From Acidobacteriaceae bacterium (GTDB lineage: Bacteria > Acidobacteriota > Terriglobia > Terriglobales > Acidobacteriaceae), in the NCBI GenBank assembly GCA_003154055.1, contig PMCH01000171.1, positions 1-32,040 on the forward strand: DNA of 32,040 nt. The letters are read 5' to 3'. This document shows positions 9,145 through 18,644 of the stretch, piece by piece. The notes under the pieces were generated by a model that was given only the letters and a program-made list of their open reading frames with translations, did not search any database and was not told the DNA's origin. A program made the translations under genes and the position numbers. Every line of letters begins with the position of its first letter. The stretch's first letter is position 1.

Positions 9145-9374
9145 CGTGGCCGCCATGAATACCAGCCACCTGTGGGCACGTCTTCATCCTGGGTGCAGAG
9201 GTTTCCCCGCAGGCCCGATGACAGGGATTCAGAACCTCGTTCTCCGGTCATCTTTGCCAGTGCGGAGTTCTTCGACTGAAGGCCGCGTTTTGCCGGAAAC
9301 CCGCCGTTCCCTCTATCATTCCAAGGAAGGCGGCGAGAGCGCGCGCCGCCACTATTCATCCCAGAAAGGCACTG

Positions 9375-9938
9375 ATGATCACGATCGTTTCCGGACTGCC
9401 CCGCTCGGGCACGTCCTTAATGATGCAGATGCTGGCGGCGGGTGGCTTGCCTGTCCTCTCCGATGGCGAACGCCAGGCTGACACCGACAACCCGCGCGGG
9501 TATCTCGAATGGGAGCGCATCAAGCAACTTCCGAAAGACCCGGCGTGCATTGCAGAAGCCGAAGGCAAGGTGGTCAAAGTGATCTCGCAGCTTCTGTTGT
9601 CCCTGCCCGCCGGGCACGACTACCGCATCGTCTTTATGCAGCGCCCGCTGCCCGAGGTCCTGAAGTCGCAGGACGAGATGCTGCGCCGCCGCGGCAACTA
9701 TGAGGGTGGCGGAGATACCTCTCCGATCGAGGAAGCTTTCCAGCGCCATCTGATCGAGGTCAACAAGTGGCTGGACGGCAAGTCAAACATCGCCGTGCTG
9801 CGCGTGCACTATCACAAGATCCTGCGCGAACCGCAAGCAACAGCCGAAGCCGTTGCCGACTTCCTGAAAGTCCCGCTGAACATCGAAGCCATGACGCAGC
9901 AGGTGGATGGAAATCTCTACCGGAATCGCATGAAGTAG
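9375..9938 (+). CDS. Sulfotransferase family protein
   Basis: 5'-PSB-like P-loop ITIVSGLPRSGTSLMMQMLAAGG; VFMQRPLPEVLKSQDEML. Confidence 0.85.
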   Translation: MITIVSGLPRSGTSLMMQMLAAGGLPVLSDGERQADTDNPRGYLEWERIKQLPKDPACIAEAEGKVVKVISQLLLSLPAGHDYRIVFMQRPLPEVLKSQDEMLRRRGNYEGGGDTSPIEEAFQRHLIEVNKWLDGKSNIAVLRVHYHKILREPQATAEAVADFLKVPLNIEAMTQQVDGNLYRNRMK

Positions 9939-9990
9939 TGTGGCGCGGGCCGTGGACGACGGCGGGATGTTGCGTCCAGTTGTTCCCGGA

Positions 9991-11148
9991 CTAGGCGGTC
10001 GGAAGGCCCGGCATTGTCTCTGGCCTTAGAACGGGCGCACTTCCCGAAGCGCGCTCGCGGTACAACTGGTGCAGCCATGCCGGAAGGCCGAGGCTCAACA
10101 CCGTAAGCAGGGCCACGATCAGTTTGGCGCCCGGCGAAAACGTGTTGATGGTGTGGGCCTCGAAGCGCGTGATGAGCATGGAGAACGCGAATATCTGCAA
10201 CGAATGCCCGCCCAGCAGATTCAGGAATCGGAAGAACCGCAGCTTCATCGCCTCCGCATCCACCGACCGCGGGATCCACCACAGGAGATACCCGAGGCAG
10301 GCCGCGTCCAGGAACCGGACCGGGTTGTGATCGGGATGGGCATTGAAGTTCAGCAGGGGATTCACTCCCCAGAGCGAAAGCAGGTGCCGGTCCACCACCA
10401 GCAGCAAGGCAACCACGGAGCACGTGGCCAGCAGAACCCGCGATTTGCCAACGCTGCCTTCGCTTGAGCGCAGTCCTCGATAACCAAAATACTGTCCGGC
10501 GACGAAGTAGGCCTGCCAGGCACACAGATTGAAAGTTGCCGGGTTCAGGGCCGCCGCGCCCGACTTCGAGTCTCCCAGTCCGAACTGTGCACCTACCCAA
10601 AGACCCGCGCTGATCACACCGACCACCCACGCCCGCCCTTCCGTGAACTGCTTCAGGACGATGGGGCTGAATGCCAGGAACACGCAATACATCGGCAGAA
10701 TCCGGTCGAAGCCGCCTTGGTTCCAGAGCAAGGCCCCGGAGACGAGAGTTTGCAGCGGACCCGCCACACTGCGCAAAACCGCTCCGGGAAAAAGCGCCGC
10801 CACTATCCCCACCACCAGCAGCGCGATGTGCGTCAGGTAGATGGTGCCAGCGCGCCGGAGGACCTTCGACAGCATCGCAGAGGGACCGCGCCTGTCCCGC
10901 AGCGGCAGATAGACCCAGGTGGAAACCAATCCCGACAGAAAAACGAAGCCGTCCGGAGACGAGGCGTAGCCGAACGTGTACTCGGTGAAGGGTGCCAGGG
11001 GGTTGGGAAAGTGCCCCAATGTCATTGCTACCAGGAAGTACCCACGCAGAGTGTCAACCCGCCAATCCCGCCCCATACCAACCGTAGGGCAATCAGCATG
11101 CCACCGGGAAAGCGGTAACACATGGCTGAAGTTACTTGCCGAGTGCAT
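9991..11148 (-). CDS. OpgC family acyltransferase-like membrane protein (start may be internal, e.g. 11076)
   Basis: DWRVDTLRGYFLVAMTLGHFPNPLAPFTEYTFGYASSPDGFVFLSGLVSTWVY typical of OpgC; multiple TM segments. Confidence 0.85.
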   Translation of the reverse strand: MHSASNFSHVLPLSRWHADCPTVGMGRDWRVDTLRGYFLVAMTLGHFPNPLAPFTEYTFGYASSPDGFVFLSGLVSTWVYLPLRDRRGPSAMLSKVLRRAGTIYLTHIALLVVGIVAALFPGAVLRSVAGPLQTLVSGALLWNQGGFDRILPMYCVFLAFSPIVLKQFTEGRAWVVGVISAGLWVGAQFGLGDSKSGAAALNPATFNLCAWQAYFVAGQYFGYRGLRSSEGSVGKSRVLLATCSVVALLLVVDRHLLSLWGVNPLLNFNAHPDHNPVRFLDAACLGYLLWWIPRSVDAEAMKLRFFRFLNLLGGHSLQIFAFSMLITRFEAHTINTFSPGAKLIVALLTVLSLGLPAWLHQLYRERASGSAPVLRPETMPGLPTA

Positions 11149-11281
11149 AGATAAGCAAAGCTTTGCATACCCTGTGGAAAACTCTCCATCGCCCCTTGAA
11201 CGGTGGCAGGAACGCTGGAAACCATGCCTCCACCGTGCCAGGGCTTTCCATCCGAGGGCCGCTCCGCTATCCCGGGTGAAG

Positions 11282-11314
11282 AAAAACCCCCACCCTCCGC
11301 CGCGAAGAGTGGGG
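11282..11314 (-). terminator. Rho-independent terminator downstream of kelch-like gene
   Basis: On minus strand CCCCACTCT-tcgcggcgg-AGGGTGGGG (one wobble) followed by GTTTTTC, about 20 nt past the stop codon. Confidence 0.8.
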
Positions 11315-11333
11315 ATGAGATAACGCCGGGCTC

Positions 11334-12779
11334 TTAGTTCACCGTGACGCTGACCGCCGGAGAAGGAATGCCGTTGGCAACGACTTCGAGGGTACTGGCT
11401 CCGGTCTCAGCCGTGCCCGGCACATCGAAGTTGGTCGAGACAATGGTCGATCCGGTGGCTACTCCCATCGAGCTGTGATCGTGGCTGCGGGCGTAGAAGA
11501 CGTGGTGCGTCGATGTGTTGGTAATCCGCACCAGGGGGTAGTTGGTGGAGGTTTCGAACTCGTCCCCGAACGACGCCGCTTGCGACAGGCCGTTGAACTG
11601 CGTGCCAGAGATTTGGTAGGTCTTGCCCCGAATAACGGTGGCGGGAAAATTCGTGATCGCAGGAGCCCACGCCGGGGAATAGGTTCCGGTGGATTTGTAA
11701 ACTTGGACGGTGTTGCCGGCAACCAGTACCTGGCCGTTGGGCAGCACCAGCAACGAACCGTAACCCGGCAAAGTGAAATTCAGATTCGTGCCATCGAATT
11801 CGTAGAACCTTCCGGAGTTCCCCGCCACCAGCACGTTGCCGTTGGGCAAAAGCGCGGCGAACGAGTCGCCGGCATTGTCGCCATTGGGAAAGTCGGGGCC
11901 GGTCGTCCAGGTGCCGCGGCTGGCAATTTTCGGCCCAGGATGAAAGATAGAGGTGTGTCCGGGCCCGCTGCCGCCGTTGGTATAGGAGCCGGTGGCGAAG
12001 ACGGTGCCATCCGGACGCAGGACGGCCGGGCCGACCTCTCCGGGCGGGAAGTAGCAGCCGCCGGGATATTGCAGGCACCCCTGGATGTCGGTGGGAGAGT
12101 GCAGATCCACTTTCGTGCTGCCGGCGGAAATCCATTTCAGTCTTGAAGTCAGATAACGCTCGGCGTGTGGAGCGGCCTTCACATCGAAGGTCAGAACCGT
12201 GCCGTCGGGCATCAGGGTCCATCCCTCTTCGGCGTTGAAGTCCTTCTTGTTGGTGGAAGGCACCGCGGTCCACTGCATCGTCACCGGATCGAGCGCCGCC
12301 ATGTCCTTGGTCAACTTGTTGCCCATGAGAAACACACCATTGGGCAGCACAACCGAGGGCGAGTCGCCGATCGTGGTCCAACCTGCGGGAGGCGCAACCG
12401 AGGTCCACTTGTTCGCTTTCGGATCGTAGATCGCGCCCAGGTTGGTGAGCACGAAGGCGCCATTGTTGTACTCGCCGCCCTCAATGAGAACGCGGCCATC
12501 GGCGAGCACGGAGGATGCGAAGGCGTCGGGCGAGTACCCGGCCGGCAGGCTGGCCAGCTTTGTCCACGTCCCGTTAACGTAGCTTCCGCTGATATCGGGT
12601 GTGAGCTTGTACCAGCTGGACAGACTATTGCCCTGGAACATCACCGTGCCGTCGGTCAGCAGGAAGCCGATGCCCGCGCCAGCCGGGGGCTGGTGCGCGA
12701 GTCTCTGCAGCGACTGCGCCATTACGACTCCGGAGATGCCGAGCATCAGGGTCACGGACAGAAGAAATCTCTTGAGCAA
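11334..12779 (-). CDS. Secreted kelch-repeat / galactose-oxidase-like beta-propeller protein
   Basis: Signal peptide LKRFLLSVTLMLGISGVVMAQS; repeated DGRVLIEGG / NGNVLVAGN / NGQVLVAGN blade motifs. TTG start at 12779 with AAAGGTGG RBS preferred over the upstream ORF extension to 13007. Confidence 0.82.
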   Translation of the reverse strand: MLKRFLLSVTLMLGISGVVMAQSLQRLAHQPPAGAGIGFLLTDGTVMFQGNSLSSWYKLTPDISGSYVNGTWTKLASLPAGYSPDAFASSVLADGRVLIEGGEYNNGAFVLTNLGAIYDPKANKWTSVAPPAGWTTIGDSPSVVLPNGVFLMGNKLTKDMAALDPVTMQWTAVPSTNKKDFNAEEGWTLMPDGTVLTFDVKAAPHAERYLTSRLKWISAGSTKVDLHSPTDIQGCLQYPGGCYFPPGEVGPAVLRPDGTVFATGSYTNGGSGPGHTSIFHPGPKIASRGTWTTGPDFPNGDNAGDSFAALLPNGNVLVAGNSGRFYEFDGTNLNFTLPGYGSLLVLPNGQVLVAGNTVQVYKSTGTYSPAWAPAITNFPATVIRGKTYQISGTQFNGLSQAASFGDEFETSTNYPLVRITNTSTHHVFYARSHDHSSMGVATGSTIVSTNFDVPGTAETGASTLEVVANGIPSPAVSVTVN

Positions 12780-13140
12780 GACCAACCACCTTTCTTGAAG
12801 CTTGCTTGAGCAGCAATCGCAGTAATGTTGCGTCGGGCCGAGTGTTCCCGCAATTTCACCATCGCCGGGGCGTGGACGGAGGACGAAGCCGGGGAGCGCC
12901 ATCTTACCAAATGCGGACGGACGTGGGTAGGCGGAAGAGGCCGCCCGGGCGGTCGTTTGGGAGACAAATAGTTCGGCATGAATCCGGTCACACCGGCGGC
13001 GTGCCAACCCTGGACCAAACCTCGCTGTGGCAGAGATCGTCCATTTCGGCTGGAGAAGCGGTCAGGCACTTTGATTCATCCTGGTCGGTGCGCAGCTCCG
13101 GCGGACTGAGAAGAGCAACCAACCAGATGCTCTGTGCCCG

Positions 13141-13593
13141 TCACTTTTCCGACGAGTTAGTCTGCGACGGCCCCAGCGACTTCAAGTAGCTCACAATCTG
13201 CCAGCGCTGCGGCTCAGGAAGCTTGGACCACACGGGCATGCCGCGGCGGACGACACCGTTGGTCAAGACCCAGAACAGCGTTCCCGGTGTGGCCTCCTGT
13301 ACTGCCGGGACACGAAGACTTGGGGCATTCTTTCCTCCCTCGGCGGTGTTGCCATGGCACTCTGCGCAGTGCCCTTCGAAGAGCTTCCTACCCGCCGCCA
13401 CCGCATCAGGATCGGACTCTAGTGGATTCTTGAGGGCACGAGCCTTTTCGGGAGCTTTTGCGAGTTCAGCGTAATACTCCAGGTCGCGTTCCTTAGTTGG
13501 CTGCGCTGGAAGATTTTCCTGTGCCCGTGTCAGGGTTGCCGCGAAGATCATGAGAGCGATACTGGATATTCCCAATCCGTGCAATGTTGTCAT
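13141..13593 (-). CDS. Secreted cytochrome c (class I, single heme)
   Basis: AGRKLFEGHCAECHGNTAEGG (CXXCH) plus distal Met region GMPVWSKL; signal peptide. Confidence 0.93.
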   Translation of the reverse strand: MTTLHGLGISSIALMIFAATLTRAQENLPAQPTKERDLEYYAELAKAPEKARALKNPLESDPDAVAAGRKLFEGHCAECHGNTAEGGKNAPSLRVPAVQEATPGTLFWVLTNGVVRRGMPVWSKLPEPQRWQIVSYLKSLGPSQTNSSEK

Positions 13594-14498
13594 TCGTGAC
13601 CTCCGAAAACCCGGCTGACCATCTGTCCGAACCCGGAGAACTCGTGCGACACGCCCCAGCGCAGCATGAAGCGATGGCTGTTGTCATTTAATCCGAAAGT
13701 GGGCAAAAGACGAAGCGTCCAGTTCGAAGGGAGATTCCATGCGACAACGGGAGCGACATAGTGTGACGTTTCATGCAGGCCGGGACTGACCGTGTCGCCC
13801 AGCCCCCCGTACATTTCGACGCCGGCAACGAAATTCTCGCGGCAGAAACTGCATGCATGCGAGGACGCTTTCAGCGCAAGCGGGCGGCTCGCGCCCATGG
13901 CATAGCCAAACTCCCACGGCTCACTGGGCAGGAGGTTCTTGACGACGATGGGGTTCACCGCAAAATTCCATCCCTTCACGTTCCTGGAAAGGATGAGCTT
14001 GAACTCCAGTTCATGCTTGTGTTCCTGACGCGCGATGGCGTTGGGATCGAGATTGTCGGATTCGACGTCGTGGCCTTCGACCTCCTTGATGATCTTGTCG
14101 GCGTCGCTGATGTGCTCGTATTCGATATAGAGGACCGGATTAATGAAATGCTCGTGCTTCAACGGACGGATCCGATTCTCCCAGCGAAAGCCGGTGAAGA
14201 CGGTGCTATCGCCGAAAGTGGTTTGGGCGTCGAGGTAGAGCTCGGTCGTCCACCACGCGGTGGCGCCATATTCCAGCTCAAGCCAATAGGAGTGGAAATC
14301 ATTGCCGCCACGTTGCGTGGCGAAGTTCGAGTAGTATTCAACTTCCAGACTGCCCGGCTCCTCGAGATAGTGGTCGTAGGTCACGATGTAAGGGCTCTCC
14401 TGGGCCCAGGCGGCCGCGGCCGAGAAGAGGAGGGAGAGCAAGATGAAATTGATGAGGCGCGCCGGCGGGCGCCGATCGGGCAGGGAAGAAGAGTGCAT
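13590..14498 (-). CDS. Putative outer-membrane beta-barrel/porin-like protein
   Basis: Signal peptide (AAAAWAQES); alternating aromatic/hydrophobic strands (SLEVEYYSNF, SYWLELEYG, TWTLRLLPTFGL-like); overlaps cytochrome c by 4 nt; AGGAG RBS. Confidence 0.6.
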   Translation of the reverse strand: MHSSSLPDRRPPARLINFILLSLLFSAAAAWAQESPYIVTYDHYLEEPGSLEVEYYSNFATQRGGNDFHSYWLELEYGATAWWTTELYLDAQTTFGDSTVFTGFRWENRIRPLKHEHFINPVLYIEYEHISDADKIIKEVEGHDVESDNLDPNAIARQEHKHELEFKLILSRNVKGWNFAVNPIVVKNLLPSEPWEFGYAMGASRPLALKASSHACSFCRENFVAGVEMYGGLGDTVSPGLHETSHYVAPVVAWNLPSNWTLRLLPTFGLNDNSHRFMLRWGVSHEFSGFGQMVSRVFGGHE

Positions 14499-14513
14499 GC
14501 GGCTCCTAATTGA

Positions 14514-14540
14514 AAATGAAATTGAATTTCAATTTCATTT
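14514..14540. promoter_or_regulatory. 27-bp inverted repeat, Fur-family-operator-like
   Basis: AAATGAAATTGAA-T-TTCAATTTCATTT: perfect 13-1-13 palindrome 15 bp upstream of the porin start codon; core GAAATTGAATTTCAATTTC resembles the Fur box GATAATGATAATCATTATC. Confidence 0.65.
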
Positions 14541-14752
14541 AGGAACTGTACGATACTGCGCCCGGCTCCTGCCAGTGATCGTTGTCACAAATGCGTGTGA
14601 TTACAAAACAATTACAGAAGGGCGAGACTGGCTGTCACAGGGTGAATCGATGGCGGGCACTGCGCACTTTCGTTGTCGCTGCAAGATACTTGGCGGAATA
14701 TGTCTGGTTCCGGAAGAAACTGGACCGGATCGAACCGGGCAGGTAAAGCATT

Positions 14753-15325
14753 TTATGAGACTGCGGCTGCCGGAGGTAGTTGGAATCCGATTTTTCGTCC
14801 GGCCCTTCGTGAAGGCATCATCAGCCGCTTGATGGTGTCAATGATGTCCTGAATTGCGGTGTCGTGCGTGTCAAGGCGCTGTTCCAGTTCTTCGATGTGC
14901 GACGCGAACTGGCGATTGGCTGCCAACATTTCACGCAGTCGGACAAAGGCGCGTACAACGTGAACGCTCATGGCTACGGCGCGAGGGGAGTTGAGCACGG
15001 TCGCGGCCATGATCGCGCCGTGTTCGGTGAAAGCGTATGGCAGAAAGCGGCGGCCACCTCGGCCTTTGTTTGAGGTCGCAAATTGCGACCTCAAAGATCC
15101 TGTTTCTCGCGGAGTTAGCTGAAACGTGAAATCAGAGGGAAAACGGTCGCGGTTGCGCTTCACTTGTTCGTTCAGGCGCTTCACGGGAACGGAATAGAGT
15201 TCGGCGAGAGCGGTATCGAGAATGACTTTCTGACGGCGGAGAATCAGAATCCTCGATTCGATCGGAATGACCGCTGCCTTTTGGCGGTGGGTCGTCTGAT
15301 TCCGTGATTGCGCAGTTTTCGGCAC
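14753..15325 (-). CDS. ORF6N (KilA-N-associated) DNA-binding domain protein; start uncertain (ORF open to 15490)
   Basis: IESRILILRRQKVILDTALAELYSVPVKRLNEQVKRNRDRFPSDFTFQLT ... RFLPYAFTEHGAIMAATVLNSPRAVAMSVHVVRAFVRLRE. Confidence 0.88.
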   Translation of the reverse strand: MPKTAQSRNQTTHRQKAAVIPIESRILILRRQKVILDTALAELYSVPVKRLNEQVKRNRDRFPSDFTFQLTPRETGSLRSQFATSNKGRGGRRFLPYAFTEHGAIMAATVLNSPRAVAMSVHVVRAFVRLREMLAANRQFASHIEELEQRLDTHDTAIQDIIDTIKRLMMPSRRAGRKIGFQLPPAAAVS

Positions 15326-15410
15326 TCGGGACAGCTTACCGTTTCGAGCCAGTGCGGAACTGTGACGCAGGAACGTCAAAAATGTGACGATTCGATATCT
15401 TCCAAGCTGA

Positions 15411-17216
15411 CTATGTGATGCTGACTTCCGTGTAGGTGCCATACACCTGCCGCAGGGCTTCGCAGATTTCGCCGACTGTGGCGTAGGCACGGACCGCGTC
15501 GACGATATAGGGCATGGTGTTGGCGTCGGAGATGTTGCCGTTCGTGCCAGTCGGCGGGGTTTTCGCGGCGGCCTTTTTCAGGGCTTCGAGGCGGCGCTGG
15601 ACTTCTTCGTTGGAGCGGCGGGCACGCAGGGTTTTTAGCTTCGCTTCCTGGGCGCGCGCCACCGACTCGCCGATGTATAGGGTATGCGGTGTTTCCTCTT
15701 CGATGACGAAATCGTTCACCCCGACGGTGATCTTCTCGTTGGCCTCGACGGCGCGCTGGTACTGGTAGCTCGCTTCGGCGATTTCCTTCTGCGGGTATCC
15801 GCGCTCGATGGCCTTGACCATGCCGCCCATCTGATCGAGCTTGGCAAAATAGTCGAAGGCGCCGTGCTCCATGTCGAGCGTCTGCTTCTCGACGAAATAG
15901 GAGCCGCCGAGCGGATCGACAGTCTGGGCAACGCCCGATTCGTAGGCGATGATCTGCTGTGTCCGGAGCGCGATGCGGGCGGCTTCCTCGGTGGGGAGGG
16001 CAAGCGCTTCATCGTACGCGTCGGTGTGCAGCGACTGCGTGCCGCCGAGAACGCCGGCCAGCGCCTGCAATGCGACGCGCGCGATGTTGTTCCTGGGCTG
16101 TTGCGCGGGCAGAGAGACGCCAGCCGTCTGCGTGTGGAAACGTAGCAGGCGGGTACGGGCGTTCTTGGCGCCGAATCGGTCCTTCATCAGGCGATACCAG
16201 ATCTTGCGGGCGGCGCGGTACTTCGCAATCTCTTCGAAGAAATCGTTGTGCGCGTTGAAGAAGAAGCTGAGACGCGGGCCGAACTCGTCCACGTCAAGGC
16301 CACGGCGGCGCGCCCATTCCACGTATTCGACGCCGTCGTAGATGGTGAAGGCCAGTTCCTGGAGCGCGGTCGAGCCGGCTTCGCGGATGTGGTAGCCGGA
16401 AATCGAAATGGTGTTGAAGCGCGGCGTGAATTTTGATCCAAACTCGAAGGTATCGATGACCAGACGCATGCTCGGAGCTGGCGGATAGATGTACTCCTTC
16501 TGCGCGATGTATTCCTTCAGAATGTCGTTCTGGATGGTGCCGGAAATCTTTTTCCAGTCGGCGCCCTGCTTTTCGGCGACCACCAGATACATTGCCCACA
16601 AGACGCTGGCCGGCGAGTTGATGGTCATCGAGGTCGTCGTTTTTTCCAGGTCGATGCCGTCGAAGAGGATCTCCATGTCTTCGAGTGAATCGATTGCCAC
16701 GCCGCACTTGCCAACTTCGCCTTCGCTGGCCGGGTGGTCGGAGTCGTAACCCATCAGGGTGGGCAGGTCGAAGGCTACCGAGAGTCCGCCACCGCCGTGC
16801 TCCAGCAAGTATTTGTAGCGCTGGTTGGTTTCTTCCGGCGAAGCGAAGCCGGAGAACATGCGCATGGTCCAGAGCTTGCCGCGGTAGCCGGTGGAGTGAA
16901 TGCCGCGGGTGTAAGGCGGCTCGCCGGGATAACCCAGATACTGCTCGTAGTTCCAGTCGGCGGGAAGATCGGCCTGGGTGTAGAGACGGCGAATGGGAAC
17001 GTTCGAAATTGTGCTGAAGCGGGCGTGGCCGTTCTCCTCGAGGTTGGTGCCGGTCGGGGTGCCAATGGGCTTCTCGGGGGCCTTCTCCAGAGTGGGGGCG
17101 AGGGTCTTCTCGACCCAGTCTTTCTCGGATGGGGCAGGATGGCGGCCCTCAAAGACCTCGGAAATCGGGCTTTCGGCTGCGGCAGGCCTGTTCAGGTTCG
17201 ACTTCTTCTCGGGCAT
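15411..17216 (-). CDS. Methylmalonyl-CoA mutase family large subunit (acyl-CoA mutase catalytic domain without B12-binding domain)
   Basis: [67 protein letters not shown]; ends before any DxHxxG cobalamin domain. Start MPEKKSN at 17216. Confidence 0.93.
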   Translation of the reverse strand: MPEKKSNLNRPAAAESPISEVFEGRHPAPSEKDWVEKTLAPTLEKAPEKPIGTPTGTNLEENGHARFSTISNVPIRRLYTQADLPADWNYEQYLGYPGEPPYTRGIHSTGYRGKLWTMRMFSGFASPEETNQRYKYLLEHGGGGLSVAFDLPTLMGYDSDHPASEGEVGKCGVAIDSLEDMEILFDGIDLEKTTTSMTINSPASVLWAMYLVVAEKQGADWKKISGTIQNDILKEYIAQKEYIYPPAPSMRLVIDTFEFGSKFTPRFNTISISGYHIREAGSTALQELAFTIYDGVEYVEWARRRGLDVDEFGPRLSFFFNAHNDFFEEIAKYRAARKIWYRLMKDRFGAKNARTRLLRFHTQTAGVSLPAQQPRNNIARVALQALAGVLGGTQSLHTDAYDEALALPTEEAARIALRTQQIIAYESGVAQTVDPLGGSYFVEKQTLDMEHGAFDYFAKLDQMGGMVKAIERGYPQKEIAEASYQYQRAVEANEKITVGVNDFVIEEETPHTLYIGESVARAQEAKLKTLRARRSNEEVQRRLEALKKAAAKTPPTGTNGNISDANTMPYIVDAVRAYATVGEICEALRQVYGTYTEVSIT

Positions 17217-17298
17217 TCGGGTCCCCAGGTTGAGTTTGATGATAGAGGAGCGATGAGGGCGCGACAAGACTACGGAACCGACCGATTGGTTGGGAAAT

Positions 17299-17676
17299 TC
17301 AAGGAGTCGGTTCACGCCGCGCAAGGATCAGACTGAGCGCGGCTAGCACGCCCAGCACGCAGCCGATGCCGATGGGAAGAAAGCCGAATGCGCCGAGCAG
17401 TCCTCCGCCATGAGCGGCGCTACGCTCAGCAGCTTGCAGGGTGGCGATACCGGCATAGATGAGGATCGCAGCCAAAAGCAGCACTGCCCAGTGAGTAGCG
17501 CGCAGTAGAGCGAATGTCCGCGGGCTGGGCCCACGCCATAACTGAACGCCGAGGAAGGCCAGCCAGAGTGGAGCCACCGCCATCAGTGGTCCGACTGCGA
17601 TGCCGAAGAACAGGCAGAGGGGCAGCAGGAGCAATGCGACCAGGAAATGCGCGGCGGCGACCAGGTGGTAAGGCAT
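17299..17676 (-). CDS. Small multi-TM hypothetical membrane protein
   Basis: [46 protein letters not shown]; 8 nt downstream of GT2 gene. Confidence 0.6.
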   Translation of the reverse strand: MPYHLVAAAHFLVALLLLPLCLFFGIAVGPLMAVAPLWLAFLGVQLWRGPSPRTFALLRATHWAVLLLAAILIYAGIATLQAAERSAAHGGGLLGAFGFLPIGIGCVLGVLAALSLILARREPTP

Positions 17677-17684
17677 AGGGGCCT

Positions 17685-18593
17685 TCAATCGGCTCTCCCC
17701 CGCGCCATTTCCCATGCTTTCGCATATTTCCACGATACATACACGGCGTGGTACAGGTGCAGCAGCAGGCCTTCACGGCCGTCGAGGAATCCCATGCGGA
17801 AGAAATAGTTGTAGAAAAAAGTTGCCGCCGGACGCAGGACGATGTTGAAGACGCTGAAACCGCGGCGTCCCTTGGCGGCCGCCATTTCAGCGCCGAGCGA
17901 GGAGTAGCGGTTCATGTGGTCGATGTAGTCGGAGAGCGTGGGGTAGGAGTGATGGAGAAGAGCGCCGGTTTTCACCTTTGCGGTATAGCCGTCCACCTTG
18001 AGAGTTTCATGAACGGCCTGGGCTTGAAATCGGCCGGAGCCTCTTCGAAATAGACGCAGTTTGGGGTCCGGCCAAAAGCCGCCATGCGTAATCCACCGTC
18101 CGAGGAAGAAATTCTTGCGAGGGAACCAATAGCCGCTGAGGGCCAGCGGAATGTCCTCTGCGCTTTTCGTGGGCATTACACCGGAACCTTCTTCGTATGC
18201 CATTACCGCTTCCACTGTGTCCAGAGAGTCGCCGCCCAAAGTCCGGGCCATGTTTCCAATTTCGGCCTGGGTAAGTCCGTCGGGCTTCGAGACGAGAACG
18301 CGGACCAGTTCCACTGTGCCCGATTCCAGCGATTCGTCCGCATCTAGGCTTAGAATCCAATCTCCCTCCGCTCTGTCGATCCCCGAGTTTTTCTGTACGG
18401 CATAGCCTTTCCATTCTTCGACAAAAACCTTTGCGCCGCAGGATTTCGCGATTCCGACGGTGCCGTCGGTGGAGCCGGAGTCCACGACGATGATTTCGCC
18501 ATTGCCGTCGGAAACGAGCGGCTGGACGCTGGCGAGAGTGCGGGCGATATTGGTTTCCTCGTTAAACGTGATGATGACCACGGAGAGGATCAC
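17685..18593 (-). CDS. Glycosyltransferase family 2 (lipopolysaccharide core WaaE/KdtX-like)
   Basis: ILSVVIITFNEETNIARTLASV; EIIVVDSGSTDGT; DWILSLDADE; GTG start at 18593. Confidence 0.88.
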   Translation of the reverse strand: MILSVVIITFNEETNIARTLASVQPLVSDGNGEIIVVDSGSTDGTVGIAKSCGAKVFVEEWKGYAVQKNSGIDRAEGDWILSLDADESLESGTVELVRVLVSKPDGLTQAEIGNMARTLGGDSLDTVEAVMAYEEGSGVMPTKSAEDIPLALSGYWFPRKNFFLGRWITHGGFWPDPKLRLFRRGSGRFQAQAVHETLKVDGYTAKVKTGALLHHSYPTLSDYIDHMNRYSSLGAEMAAAKGRRGFSVFNIVLRPAATFFYNYFFRMGFLDGREGLLLHLYHAVYVSWKYAKAWEMARGRAD

Positions 18594-18644
18594 GCAGGCC
18601 TCCGTGTCTTTGCACCGGAGAGCCTGCGGAGCTTCGCACCGCCT

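Noticed and set aside
12780-13140. Possible extra gene in the 360-bp gap upstream of the kelch gene (raw ORF extension to 13007)
   Set aside because: The extension lacks domain features; a signal peptide and RBS-supported TTG start at 12779 explain the protein better.
13773-14513. 246-aa plus-strand ORF antisense to the porin-like gene
   Set aside because: The minus-strand frame has signal peptide, RBS and coupling with cytochrome c; this one has none of these.
14443-14832. 129-aa plus-strand ORF crossing the Fur-like palindrome
   Set aside because: Runs through the palindrome and antisense to both neighbours; no recognisable domain or RBS.
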